NCBI GenBank assembly: GCA_938092065.1
Contig: CALKND010000016.1
Location: 1-64,000, forward strand
Source: an uncultured Rhodospirillales bacterium
GTDB lineage: Bacteria; Pseudomonadota; Alphaproteobacteria; Rhodospirillales; JABHCV01
Reading direction: 5' to 3'
DNA length: 64,000 bases
Shown here: piece by piece, positions 43,964 through 53,500 of the stretch
Position numbering within the stretch: the first letter of the stretch is position 1
Layout: every line of letters begins with the position of its first letter
Translations under genes and position numbers: made by a program
The notes under the pieces: model-generated
The model's database searches: none
The model's input: only the letters and a program-made list of their open reading frames with translations
Told to the model about the DNA's origin: nothing

Positions 43964-43992
43964 GTTTTATGTTAGGACACTTGCTCTGTCAA
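43964..43992 (-). promoter_or_regulatory. Predicted porin promoter
   Basis: On the minus strand, TTGACA (43992-43987) is followed after 17 bases by TAAAAC (43969-43964), four of six matches to the -10 consensus. Transcription would begin near 43957, leaving a leader of about 80 bases with a GAGAGAGG ribosome site. The 340-base region upstream otherwise shows no gene. Confidence 0.6.
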
Positions 43993-44218
43993 ACCCTTTG
44001 CCGGCCTTTTAATATAAATGCCACAAGTTTGTTGCATAAAGGCAACACTTCCTAAGGCGAGTAATTTTAAAACTGTCAAAGCGGCTAAATTTTTTTGCCT
44101 ATTAATATATAAAAACATTAGAATCCTTGAACTTTTTTAGCATATATTTTTGAATAATATAAAGCATTATGCGAAAAATTGACGGCTTAGTGCAAGCGGA
44201 TACAAATGAGAAAGCGGT

Positions 44219-44407
44219 CTAGCGGCGTTTTCGTCTCTTCTTCCTCGTGTTGCCAAAGACGAACTCGCCTGCTTTACCAGAGAACAAACCTGGCTCCGGT
44301 GGTGGTTCTGCTAATGGCCGAGGCCTCTGACATCCATTTGCGACCAAAGCAACTATAAAGAGTAATAATGGAAATACAAAGAAGGATGTTTTTATATTTA
44401 TCTTCAT
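44219..44407 (-). CDS. Small putative lipoprotein of unknown function
   Basis: A 62-residue frame that looks real by structure rather than by family. A hydrophobic segment (about residues 9-25) ends in the lipobox ANGC, with Cys26 as the likely lipid site. The mature part is proline-rich (RPLAEPPPEPGLF), then ends in a strongly basic tail (RKKRRKRR). A weak AAGG lies about ten bases before ATG 44407. No function is assigned. It lies alone between porin and the glycosyltransferase, on the minus strand. Confidence 0.5.
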   Translation of the reverse strand: MKINIKTSFFVFPLLLFIVALVANGCQRPRPLAEPPPEPGLFSGKAGEFVFGNTRKKRRKRR

Positions 44408-44751
44408 TTTTTATTTGCCTTGCTAAAATGTAATTTTGTTTGAGCCCCAGTCGACGGTGACCTTTTCAAACTTTGTTCAATTGTATCACAGGAGGCATTT
44501 GTCATACTACCTTTGATGTGGTGTCGGTAGTGAGGTGGTAATTGAAATCACTAGGATGTTGTTGAATTTTAGATACCCTTGTAGTCATTACTGTTATCAA
44601 CAGAGAGCTAAGGCTTGCAAAAATGCAAATACACTGCTTAACATATTATGCTGTCTAAGCCACATTCTGTCTTATATCAGATCACTTAGGTTTGATTTTT
44701 AAATTATGATAAATAGTCAGTTTTAAGTGTTAAAATACCAAGGAAAATTCT
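44408..44751. other. Intergenic region between the small lipoprotein and the glycosyltransferase
   Basis: About 340 AT-rich bases with no gene recognised on either strand. It should hold the divergent promoters for the lipoprotein and the glycosyltransferase; no clear hexamer pair was picked out. Confidence 0.3.
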
Positions 44752-45807
44752 ATGCGGGTAATGATCGTTGGTGGCAACCAATTAAAATATGCCGCATCGC
44801 GTTTTTATGATTATGCAAACAAACTTGGCAATGGTTTTATCAGAAATAAACATACTGTATTGCGTTTTTTTGATCGGGACGTTGCTCGATTGAGCAATGT
44901 TTTCCGTTCCCGTAAAATGGGGGTCTCCGGAGCGAACAAAATTTTGTTGCGACAAGCCCATTCGTTCGCGCCAGATCTCGTTATTTTTATACATGCTGAT
45001 GTAATTAAGTCAGATACACTTAGCCAGTTAAGAAAAAATCACCCAGATGTAAAACTCGCCCAACTCTCTATAGATCCGCTTTTTATTCCTGGCACAATTT
45101 TGCGCCTGAACCAAAAAAGTGCTTTGCTAGATGCGACTTTTATTACCACTGCCGGCAAAGGCTTAAGTAGAATTTCAGGTGGTCAGGCAGCCTACTACAT
45201 TCCCAATATTATCGATTCGTCAATGGAAACAGGACGTGCTTTCGAGATCAATGGTGATGTTGACCTTATCTTTGCCTGTGGCTCTTTCGACAGAGGAGGG
45301 GGAGACCCGCGGAGGACAACGGTTGATCTGATCCGTCAGCGTTTGCCTCAGATTAAATTTCCAGAACATGTGTCTTTTGAAACCGGTGGGCTATGGGGTG
45401 CTGACTATGTGAAAACTTTGGCGCGTAGCAAGTGTGGGCTTAATTTGTCGCGAGAGCGAGAAGGGCCCTTAAATATTGCTACTCCTGATGATTTGTACGT
45501 TTATTCATCTGATCGAATCTCCCATTTAACGGGAAACGGTGTCCTGACGTTTTCTCATAGAAAATATAATATTGAAAAATTATATAGTGATGACGAAATG
45601 GTATATTATGAGAATGATGAAGACCTAGTCAGCAAGATCTCCTATTTTCTTGAAAACGACGATATGCGGAGAAAAATTGCCAAAAAAGGTTGGGAAAAGG
45701 CACACCTTCATCTCAATGAGTGCCTAGGGGCTCAATTCATCACAGATGTTCTCAATAATAACAAACTTTCTCACCCCTATATTTGGCCGACTGAGAAAAT
45801 TGTTTAG
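44752..45807 (+). CDS. Glycosyltransferase family 1 protein (CgeB-like)
   Basis: A 351-residue protein that looks like a GT-B glycosyltransferase. It begins with a Rossmann-type strand (MRVMIVGGN) and ends with a C-terminal segment like the CgeB / Glyco_trans_1_2 domain (about 225-340: RSKCGLNLSRER, SDRISHLTGNGVLTF, YENDEDLVSKISYFLENDDMRRKIAKKGWEKAH). This C-terminal pattern, with a donor-binding region and the 'ND...R.IA..G' helix, is characteristic. Acceptor and product are unknown; cell-surface polysaccharide or glycan decoration is plausible. No other glycan genes adjoin it. Confidence 0.8.
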   Translation: MRVMIVGGNQLKYAASRFYDYANKLGNGFIRNKHTVLRFFDRDVARLSNVFRSRKMGVSGANKILLRQAHSFAPDLVIFIHADVIKSDTLSQLRKNHPDVKLAQLSIDPLFIPGTILRLNQKSALLDATFITTAGKGLSRISGGQAAYYIPNIIDSSMETGRAFEINGDVDLIFACGSFDRGGGDPRRTTVDLIRQRLPQIKFPEHVSFETGGLWGADYVKTLARSKCGLNLSREREGPLNIATPDDLYVYSSDRISHLTGNGVLTFSHRKYNIEKLYSDDEMVYYENDEDLVSKISYFLENDDMRRKIAKKGWEKAHLHLNECLGAQFITDVLNNNKLSHPYIWPTEKIV

Positions 45808-45931
45808 CTTTACGCTAGTATTTTTTCAAATTGCCGACTGATATATTTGCGTCGGAACCCGTTTTTTGACGAAATTTTCCTAACAATACACCTGCTAGCT
45901 GTCAGGAAACCCCAAAAACTGTTCCAGCCCA

Positions 45932-45960
45932 TTGACAGATTGCTTCTCAACTCTTATTTT
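45932..45960 (+). promoter_or_regulatory. Predicted rpmJ promoter
   Basis: A perfect TTGACA at 45932-45937 is followed by exactly 17 bases and TATTTT at 45955-45960 (four of six). The start would fall near 45967, giving a leader of about 40 bases before the rpmJ ATG. It agrees with strong expression of a ribosomal protein gene. Confidence 0.72.
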
Positions 45961-46006
45961 CCGCCTCTGCTACACCCTTTGATTGGGGAAACCAAGGATA
46001 TATACC

Positions 46007-46132
46007 ATGAAAGTAAGAAACTCCCTTAAGTCAGCAAAATTGAGAGATAAGAATTGCCGGGTCGTGCGCCGCAAAGGTAGAGTTTACGTGATCAATAAAG
46101 CAAATCCGCGCTTTAAGGCGCGTCAAGGCTAG
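46007..46132 (+). CDS. Ribosomal protein bL36 (RpmJ), zinc-independent type
   Basis: A 41-residue ribosomal protein that is easy to miss because of its size. It reads [16 protein letters not shown] at the start and continues [15 protein letters not shown] to end PRFKARQG, matching the YkgO-like C- form of L36 found in alphaproteobacteria. It keeps only one cysteine, so the four-ligand zinc site of the classical form is missing. It has its own promoter at 45932 and a terminator at 46179, so it is a single-gene unit. Confidence 0.95.
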   Translation: MKVRNSLKSAKLRDKNCRVVRRKGRVYVINKANPRFKARQG

Positions 46133-46178
46133 CTCAAATAAAAGACTTTGATTTTTTCCGTACAGTGGGAAAGATATA

Positions 46179-46208
46179 AAAACCGTGCTGCCAAGCGCGG
46201 TTTTTCTT
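46179..46208 (+). terminator. Rho-independent terminator after rpmJ
   Basis: A ten-base stem AAAACCGTGC (46179-46188) with GCGCGGTTTT (46195-46204), six-base loop and one G-T pair, is followed by further Ts. It lies 46 bases after the rpmJ stop. Confidence 0.88.
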
Positions 46209-46268
46209 TTATACAGCCTCCATTACCCTTACTCTATAATCAATGATAAATGTTAAGGGCTATGCAGC

Positions 46269-47756
46269 ATGAAGATGCCGATACCAGACATTGAGATTAT
46301 TTCTCGGCGTTCAAAAATCATTATCGCTTTATCCAGTTTTGTTCCCAACGAAAATGTCATTTCTAACGAGGATGAACTGCGTGTTTATGAATGCGATGGT
46401 CTATCCGCCTATCGTCAAATACCTATGGCCGTCGTGTTGCCAGAAACGACGGAACAAGTTTCGGCTATTCTCAAGTATTGTTTCCATGAAGGCATTAAGG
46501 TAGTGCCACGAGGAGCTGGCACATCCTTGTCTGGAGGTGCTTTGCCTTTGGCAGATGCGATAGTATTGGGATTGGGTAAGTTCAATCGTATCCTTGATGT
46601 AGATTATGAGAATCGGGCTGTCGTCGCCCAATCTGGTGTAACCAACCTAGCAATCTCTGATATTGTTGCAGACAAGGGTTTCTATTACGCACCCGATCCT
46701 TCAAGTCAAATAGCATGTTCAATTGGTGGTAATGTTGCCGAAAATTCAGGTGGCGTACACTCTTTGAAATACGGCCTTACAACCAATAATCTTCTCGGCA
46801 TCGAAGTGGTAAATATAAATGGTGATATCATACGTTTGGGCGGTAAGCATCTTGATAGTGAAGGGTATGACTTGCTTGGCTTGATAACTGGGTCCGAGGG
46901 GTTGCTCGGGGTTGTCACCGAAGTTACTGTCCGAATTTTGAAGAAACCGGAAACTGCTCGGGCTGTGCTTGTGGGTTTTCCTTCCAACGAGCAAGCTGGG
47001 GACTGTGTCAACGCCATTATCTCCGCAGGCATTATCCCTGGTGGTATGGAAATGATGGATAAACTGGCAGTTCAGGCGGCGGAAGGTTTTGTACACGTCG
47101 GTTATCCTCTGGATGTTGAGGCCATACTTATTATTGAACTTGATGGTCCCGAGGCTGAGGTTTCTTTCTTGATTGAACGAGTCTACATTTTAGCGATGGA
47201 AGCAGGGTCTAGCTATTCCCGGATTAGTGAGAGTGAAGTTGAAAGAATTTCTTTTTGGGCTGGACGTAAATCTGCTTTTCCGGCTGTTGGTCGCATTTCT
47301 CCTGATTATTACTGCATGGACGGCACTATCCCGCGTGGGCGTTTGCCTGAAGTGTTATCGCGCATGTCCAAGATGTCTGACAAATATAATCTGCGAGTCG
47401 CCAATGTATTCCACGCGGGGGACGGTAATTTACACCCGTTGATCCTCTACGATTCAAATATTCCTGGCCAGCTGGAAAAGGCAGAGGAATTTGGCGCTGA
47501 AATTTTAAAACTATGTGTTGAGGTTGGTGGTGTGTTGACTGGCGAGCACGGAGTGGGAGTTGAAAAGCGTGATCTCATGGGTGTTATGTTTACCGAAGCT
47601 GATCTAAAACAACAGCAACGAGTTAAATGCGCGTTTGATCCAGATGGGCTTCTTAATCCGGGCAAGGTGTATCCTACTTTGCACCGCTGCGCCGAGCTTG
47701 GCCGGGTCCATGTCCATGACAACAAGGTACGTTTTACTGATCTTCCAAGGTTCTAA
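46269..47756 (+). CDS. GlcD, glycolate oxidase FAD subunit
   Basis: A 495-residue FAD-linked oxidase. The FAD-binding block VVPRGAGTSLSGGALPLADA lies near residues 78-97, and PDPSSQIACSIGGNVAENSGG is the flavin phosphate region. The C-terminal oxidase domain carries the GEHGVGVEKRDLM and FDPDGLLNPGKVYP motifs. With GlcE and GlcF it oxidises glycolate to glyoxylate, passing electrons to the respiratory chain. It begins the glcDEF operon; the next gene starts six bases later. Confidence 0.95.
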   Translation: MKMPIPDIEIISRRSKIIIALSSFVPNENVISNEDELRVYECDGLSAYRQIPMAVVLPETTEQVSAILKYCFHEGIKVVPRGAGTSLSGGALPLADAIVLGLGKFNRILDVDYENRAVVAQSGVTNLAISDIVADKGFYYAPDPSSQIACSIGGNVAENSGGVHSLKYGLTTNNLLGIEVVNINGDIIRLGGKHLDSEGYDLLGLITGSEGLLGVVTEVTVRILKKPETARAVLVGFPSNEQAGDCVNAIISAGIIPGGMEMMDKLAVQAAEGFVHVGYPLDVEAILIIELDGPEAEVSFLIERVYILAMEAGSSYSRISESEVERISFWAGRKSAFPAVGRISPDYYCMDGTIPRGRLPEVLSRMSKMSDKYNLRVANVFHAGDGNLHPLILYDSNIPGQLEKAEEFGAEILKLCVEVGGVLTGEHGVGVEKRDLMGVMFTEADLKQQQRVKCAFDPDGLLNPGKVYPTLHRCAELGRVHVHDNKVRFTDLPRF

Positions 47757-47762
47757 TAAATT

Positions 47763-48977
47763 ATGGGCGAAACCTTTAAAGCTTCGTGTCCTGAACAAAT
47801 CCTTGATGTGATTCAGTGGGCAGTTTCTGAGGAACAGGCCTTGGATGTTTGTGGTCTTGCAACCAAGCGTGATTACGGATGCCCGCCTGGCCCGGATGTA
47901 AACGTCCTAGATATTTCAGGTGTTAGCGGCATTGATCTTTATGAACCTGGTGAACTGGTCATGAGTGCGGCCGCTGCTACACCAATGAGTGAGATACTAG
48001 CGGCCCTTGATGAACACAAACAGCGGCTCTCATTTGAGCCGCCTAATTTGGGGCCTCTGCTTGGCTCCGGTATTTGCGCGGGAAGTATAGGTGGCGTGTT
48101 TGCTTGCAACCTGGCCGGGCCGCGCCGCGTAACAGCAGGTAGTGCGCGCGATCATATTCTCGGTTTCCATGCCATCAGCGGTCGCGGAGAAAAGTTTAAA
48201 TCTGGGGGTCGCGTTGTCAAGAACGTAACTGGCTTTGATTTATCAAAATTAATGGCTGGCTCTTTTGGAACCTTAGGAGTGATGAGTGATGTTACGTTCA
48301 GAGTATTGCCCAAGTCTGAAAAATCAAGGACCATCTTGGTCATGACAAAAGATAGCGCAAGTGGCATCAAGGCTTTAACTTCAGCTCTGCAAAGTTCCTG
48401 CGAAGTTTCCGCTGCTGCCCATCTGCCCGCGGATATTACGACTGGGTCAGTTGTTCCATATGTTGCTGGGGCGCAAAGTGCCTTGAGCGCAATTCGCGTC
48501 GAAGGGCCAGGTCCATCAGTAGAGTACCGGACCAAGACCTTAAGGCAGTTATTATCTGAATTTGGAGAAACTGAGGAACTGCATACCTTTCACACCATTA
48601 GCCTTTGGCGCGAAGTGTGTGATATTAATTACTTTGTCTTGGGTGGGGAGCAAATTTGGCGACTGTCTGTTCCCCCTGCAGACGGTGCCAAGGTCGCGCA
48701 AAAGATATTGGATATTATTGGCGGACGCGTTTTTTTTGATTGGGGTGGGGGCTTGATCTGGTTGGCCATTGAAGCGCGTCCTGATGGAGCCTATCGGGAG
48801 GTTAGGAATGCCCTCAAAAAATCAGGCGGTCACGCTACGTTACTTCGTGCGGCTGTGGATGTGCGGTCTCAGGTGCCTGTGTTTCAGCCCCAAGCGGATG
48901 CTCAGGTACGAATTTCTGCAAGGGTCAAAAATAGTTTTGATCCCAAAGGGCTACTTTGCCCTGGGCGAATGAATTAG
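47763..48977 (+). CDS. GlcE, glycolate oxidase FAD-binding subunit
   Basis: A 404-residue second flavin subunit, related to GlcD but shorter in its oxidase domain. The PPNLGPLLGSGICAGSIGGV block and KNVTGFDLSKLMAGSFGTLGV mark the FAD fold, and SFDPKGLLCPGRMN ends the protein in the family style. It lies six bases after glcD and two bases before glcF. Confidence 0.94.
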   Translation: MGETFKASCPEQILDVIQWAVSEEQALDVCGLATKRDYGCPPGPDVNVLDISGVSGIDLYEPGELVMSAAAATPMSEILAALDEHKQRLSFEPPNLGPLLGSGICAGSIGGVFACNLAGPRRVTAGSARDHILGFHAISGRGEKFKSGGRVVKNVTGFDLSKLMAGSFGTLGVMSDVTFRVLPKSEKSRTILVMTKDSASGIKALTSALQSSCEVSAAAHLPADITTGSVVPYVAGAQSALSAIRVEGPGPSVEYRTKTLRQLLSEFGETEELHTFHTISLWREVCDINYFVLGGEQIWRLSVPPADGAKVAQKILDIIGGRVFFDWGGGLIWLAIEARPDGAYREVRNALKKSGGHATLLRAAVDVRSQVPVFQPQADAQVRISARVKNSFDPKGLLCPGRMN

Positions 48978-48979
48978 TC

Positions 48980-50284
48980 ATGCAGACAAACTTCAGTCGT
49001 GATCAAATGAGCCAACCAACGATTTCAATCGCCAATAATATTCTGCGTAAGTGTGTACATTGTGGTTTCTGTACGGCGACCTGTCCAACTTATGTTTTGT
49101 TGGGCGATGAACGTGATAGCCCACGCGGCCGAATATACATGATTAAGCAAATGCTTGAGAGTGCGAAGCCTGCCCCTGCGTCGGTAGTCAAGCATATTGA
49201 CAGGTGCCTGAGTTGTCTGTCCTGCTCTAGCACTTGTCCGTCAGGTGTCGATTACATGCATCTGATTGACCACGCTAGAGTCTATGTGGAAAAAACCTAC
49301 TCACGTCCTTTGGGGGACCGGCTTTTACGTATGTTGTTGGCCTGGGTTTTGCCAAACCCGGCGATTTTCCGCTTGTCGCTTATTGCTGCAAAACTTGCGC
49401 TGCCTTTTAAAAAATTAATGCCGGGTCGCCTAAAGGGAATTATCGCCATGGCGCCAGATAAAATCTCAAGTCAGTCAAACTATGATGTCCCTCAGGTTTT
49501 CGAAGCTATTGGTAAAAAAAGAATGCGTGTTGCTCTGATGACGGGCTGCGCACAGAAAGTGCTGCGTCCGTCTATTAATGAGGCGACAGTGCGCCTGCTG
49601 ACCCGTCACGGTTGTGAAGTTGTGGTTGCTGCAAATGCCAGTTGTTGTGGCGCCTTAGTCCATCATCTAGGCAATGAAGCCGCAGCAATTGAGGCGGCTC
49701 GCAACAATGTTGCTGCTTGGATGGTAGAAGTGGAGAGAGATGGGCTGGATGCTATTGTGATTAACACCTCTGGTTGTGGCACGACGCTTAAGGATTATGG
49801 CTTCATGCTCCAAGGGGACGGGGTCTGGGCTAAAAAAGCAGCAAAGATAGCCTCATTATGTAAGGATGTAAGTGAAATTATGTCTCTTCTTGGCTTAGGT
49901 GACATCAAAGTACGTGACCAGCCGGTTATAGTTTATCATTCGGCTTGCTCAATGCAGCATGGGCAGGAATTACATGACGAGCCCAAAGAGTTGCTTAAGA
50001 GTGCTGGTTTTGATGTTCGTGATCCGGTGGAAGGTCACTTATGCTGTGGCTCTGCTGGGACTTATAATTTGTTGCAGCCTGAAATCTCCGAGCGCCTAAA
50101 AACCCGTAAGGCTAAAAATTTAGAAGCACAGAATGCTGATATTATCGCCACCGGTAACATTGGTTGTATGGTTCAAATTTCAAGTGTTACTAAAGTTCCT
50201 GTTATACATACGGTTGAGTTGCTGGATTGGGTTACAGGCGGTCCTGCCCCAGATGATTTTATTCATCTAATCAAGAGTACATAG
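48980..50284 (+). CDS. GlcF, glycolate oxidase iron-sulfur subunit
   Basis: About 434 residues. Two [4Fe-4S] ferredoxin motifs occur near the N-terminus, CVHCGFCTATCP and CLSCLSCSSTCP, followed by two cysteine-rich CCG domains (SCCGALVHHLG, LCCGSAGTYNL). It carries electrons from the flavin subunits to the membrane quinone pool. ATG 48980 matches the E. coli GlcF N-terminus; an in-frame start inside glcE is less likely. Confidence 0.95.
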   Translation: MQTNFSRDQMSQPTISIANNILRKCVHCGFCTATCPTYVLLGDERDSPRGRIYMIKQMLESAKPAPASVVKHIDRCLSCLSCSSTCPSGVDYMHLIDHARVYVEKTYSRPLGDRLLRMLLAWVLPNPAIFRLSLIAAKLALPFKKLMPGRLKGIIAMAPDKISSQSNYDVPQVFEAIGKKRMRVALMTGCAQKVLRPSINEATVRLLTRHGCEVVVAANASCCGALVHHLGNEAAAIEAARNNVAAWMVEVERDGLDAIVINTSGCGTTLKDYGFMLQGDGVWAKKAAKIASLCKDVSEIMSLLGLGDIKVRDQPVIVYHSACSMQHGQELHDEPKELLKSAGFDVRDPVEGHLCCGSAGTYNLLQPEISERLKTRKAKNLEAQNADIIATGNIGCMVQISSVTKVPVIHTVELLDWVTGGPAPDDFIHLIKST

Positions 50285-50510
50285 TAAGGTCATAATAATA
50301 CATATATACCTGCATCACTAGGCGAGGACTGCAACGAAAAACTGTGCGTCAAGGTTAGCGCAAGGCTTATTAACCGGCGATCTATGTGCGCGGAAACATT
50401 ACGATGCTTTATTTGCTCGACTAGCGCAGAGAATTTAATGTACATCAATAAATAGAACCTTCGCTTGCCTTATTTCAGGGGTAGTGGCCGTTCAAGTGGA
50501 GCATCAAAGT

Positions 50511-53500
50511 GTGAATAAATTTCTACTCATCATAACAAGTATAGTGGGTTTGCTCGTTGCTGCCATCCTTGTCGGCCCAAGCATGATCAACTGGAATAAC
50601 TATAAAACTGATCTGACAAACGGGGTAGAACGACTTACTGGGCGGAAGCTTGTGATCAATGGTGATATTGAAATTTCCATTTTTCCCGCTCCGGCAGTTG
50701 TTGCCAATGATGTCTATCTTTCCAACAGCGATAGGGCCAGTGCCAAAAACATGCTCAGCCTAAAATCTCTTGAAATTCGTGTTGCTCTTGGCCCGCTTCT
50801 TAGTGGTCAGGTGAAAATCCAGACAGTACATATGATTGATCCTGTTATAGAACTGCAACGTTTTGCTGATGGCCATACCAACATGGATTTTCTCTTTATC
50901 GAAGAAGATTTGGAAGTAAAAAAACCTGAAGTGCAGATTGGCAAAACTTCACTTGTAGAAGCATCAAAAGATATGCAGTTTGATGAGAGTGCGTCTACGT
51001 TTAGTTTGGATAATTTTTCTGTTGAAAATGCCATCGTGACTTACCGAGATGACAGGTTGGAAAGAATTGAAACGATTGAAAAATTCGACGCAACTTTTGC
51101 GGCTGCGTCCCCTGCAGGACCATTTGCTAGTGCAGGCAACATGGTTGTTGGCGGGTTTCCACTGGAGTATACAATTTCTATCGACAGGATTATTGAAGAG
51201 CGCACGGCCCCTGTCAGTTTAACCATCTCATTCAATCCGGGACAGACAAAGACATCTTTTTCGGGCGCTATCATTGGACTGGACGAGACCCCAAGATTTG
51301 AAGGATTGGTTAAGACAACGGGAAAAAATTTAGCTGAGCTTGTTCAGTTTGCTCACCCTAAATCGTCGCTTCCAGGACTTTTGGGTCAAGAGTTCGGCTT
51401 TGAGGCTAAAGTAGCCGCCTCAGCAGAGGCCGCTGATATTTCAGAACTAAGTGTTAACCTAGGTAACGCCGTTGCAAAAGGTTCTGCTGGTTTAATTATG
51501 AAGGGAACCCCAAACGTCAATATAAGTCTGGCACTTGATAGTGTAGACTTGGACAAGTGGCTGGCTTTTCCAAAAATTAGAGCAGCCATGACAGGCGTAT
51601 CGAAAAATAATCAAATAAAAATTGAAGACAATGAGTCCAGATCTAAAGTGAGTTTAAATGTGCCTGACAAGGCAGGCGCATCAGCACCTGATGGGTCAAC
51701 TGAGCTGGCAGATTTTATGGACGTCACATTTAATATTACGGCAAAGTCTCTTGCTTTTAACAATGGGTTGGTTCGTCAGGCCCGTTTGAGTGCGGAGCTA
51801 TCTGGTGGGGAGGTCACTATCAGTCATGCTTCGGCCAAGTTGCCTGGAAATGCAGGTGTGGCTCTGTTTGGTTTTGTTCTGACAGACGAGGCTTTGCCAC
51901 GCTTTGATGGTAAAATAGAAGTTTCTGTCGAAAACGTTCGCGGAATGATGGATTGGCTTGATGCGCCTATGCCACCTGTGCCCGCCGACCGTCTTCTCAA
52001 AGTGGTCCTGTCAGGTGATCTGCAGGCAACCCAGAATATGATTTCTGTGAGTCAGTTGGACTTGCAGTTTGATAGCTCTCGTCTAACAGGGAGTGTTGCA
52101 GTTAAACTTTCTGAACGCTTATCTGTTGATGCGGACTTAGTCCTAGATAGGCTTAATCTTGATGCCTATTTGAGTAGTTCTAGAGCTAGGCCTAAATCTG
52201 CAACCAAACTAGATATTCAGAATTCTGCGCCGAAAGCCACAACAAAGGTCAAGCCTAGTGAAGGGATCAGCATAGCCCCTCTAGCTGCTTTGAAAAACTT
52301 TGATGCAAATTTTAAAAGTAGAATTAATACAGTTGTATATGGAAGTGCCCAAGTCAAGAATATTAACCTTGATCTTTCGTTACTAGACGGCATTATTAAT
52401 GTCCAAGATCTAAGTGTTGCAAAGTTGGCAGGCTCATCCTTTAAAGCAAGAGGTTCCTTTAGCAACATCGCAGGTATCCCAAAAATGGAAGGCGTTCGTA
52501 TTGATGCCAATTTCAGTGATCTTTCCAGGCTTTCTCGTTTGCTTAGAGTTAATATACCACAGATCTTTAAAGCCATGGGAACAGTTACTCTTGCAGGAAA
52601 AATTGACGGCCCTGTCCTAAACCCGCTTGTTGAACTGGAATTGGAAGGGGCAGGGGCAAATATCATGACCAATGGCAAAATGTCGCTTCTTCCTCTCGTT
52701 GGCGGTTTTGACGGCAATTTGAAAGTTGTTCATGGTGATTCGGTTGGGATGCTAAAGTCCCTAGGAAGCAATCATCAATTTGGTGGTAAACTGGGCGGGT
52801 TTGATCTGGACAGTACCATAAAAGCTGATAAAACAGGATTGACGCTTGGCAATCTAAAAGCTCAGTTAGGGCAGACGCTTGTCAACGGCAGAGTCAAAAT
52901 TCTACTGGGTGGCCCAAAGCCAAAGGTAGAGGCTGATTTGAATTCTGGCAAAATTGACGTTAATCAATTTTTGCCAGTGTCTGCAGATGCTTTGCTGGAA
53001 GGAAAAGCCCCGGGTTTTGCCCCTGCAGGGCTTACCCCTGGGCGGTCGCTTGGAGAGCCGACCCTCAAAGGGTTAGCAGGTTTTTCACCGGGGCGCTGGC
53101 CAACAAATCCTATTGATTTATCCTATCTGGAGATTTTTGATGCGGATATAAAGCTCAGATCTAAATCTTTGATTCATAAAAAGTATAGCATCAATAACTG
53201 TGTTTTAGAAGCAACTATAAACACTGGCGTTCTGCAGATTGATAAACTGAGTGGTGACCTTTTTGGTGGGACTGTTAATGCCACGGCGACGGCAAAGGCG
53301 GCGTCTCCTTTGACAATTGAAAGCAGGGTATCGTTAAATAATTTAAGTCTGGAAAAGGGCTTGTTAGCTGCAATTGGTGAGAGCTCAGCGAAAGGCCGAG
53401 TAGGAATGGACATTAAATTAGCCTCAAGTGGCTACACGGTGTCTGATCTAGTGGCTGGGCTTGAAGGTGGTGGGTCAATTGGACTTGAGGAAATAAACGT

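Noticed and set aside
45847-46029. A 60-codon plus-strand frame before rpmJ
   Set aside because: It overlaps the rpmJ promoter and start in another frame and has no family features.
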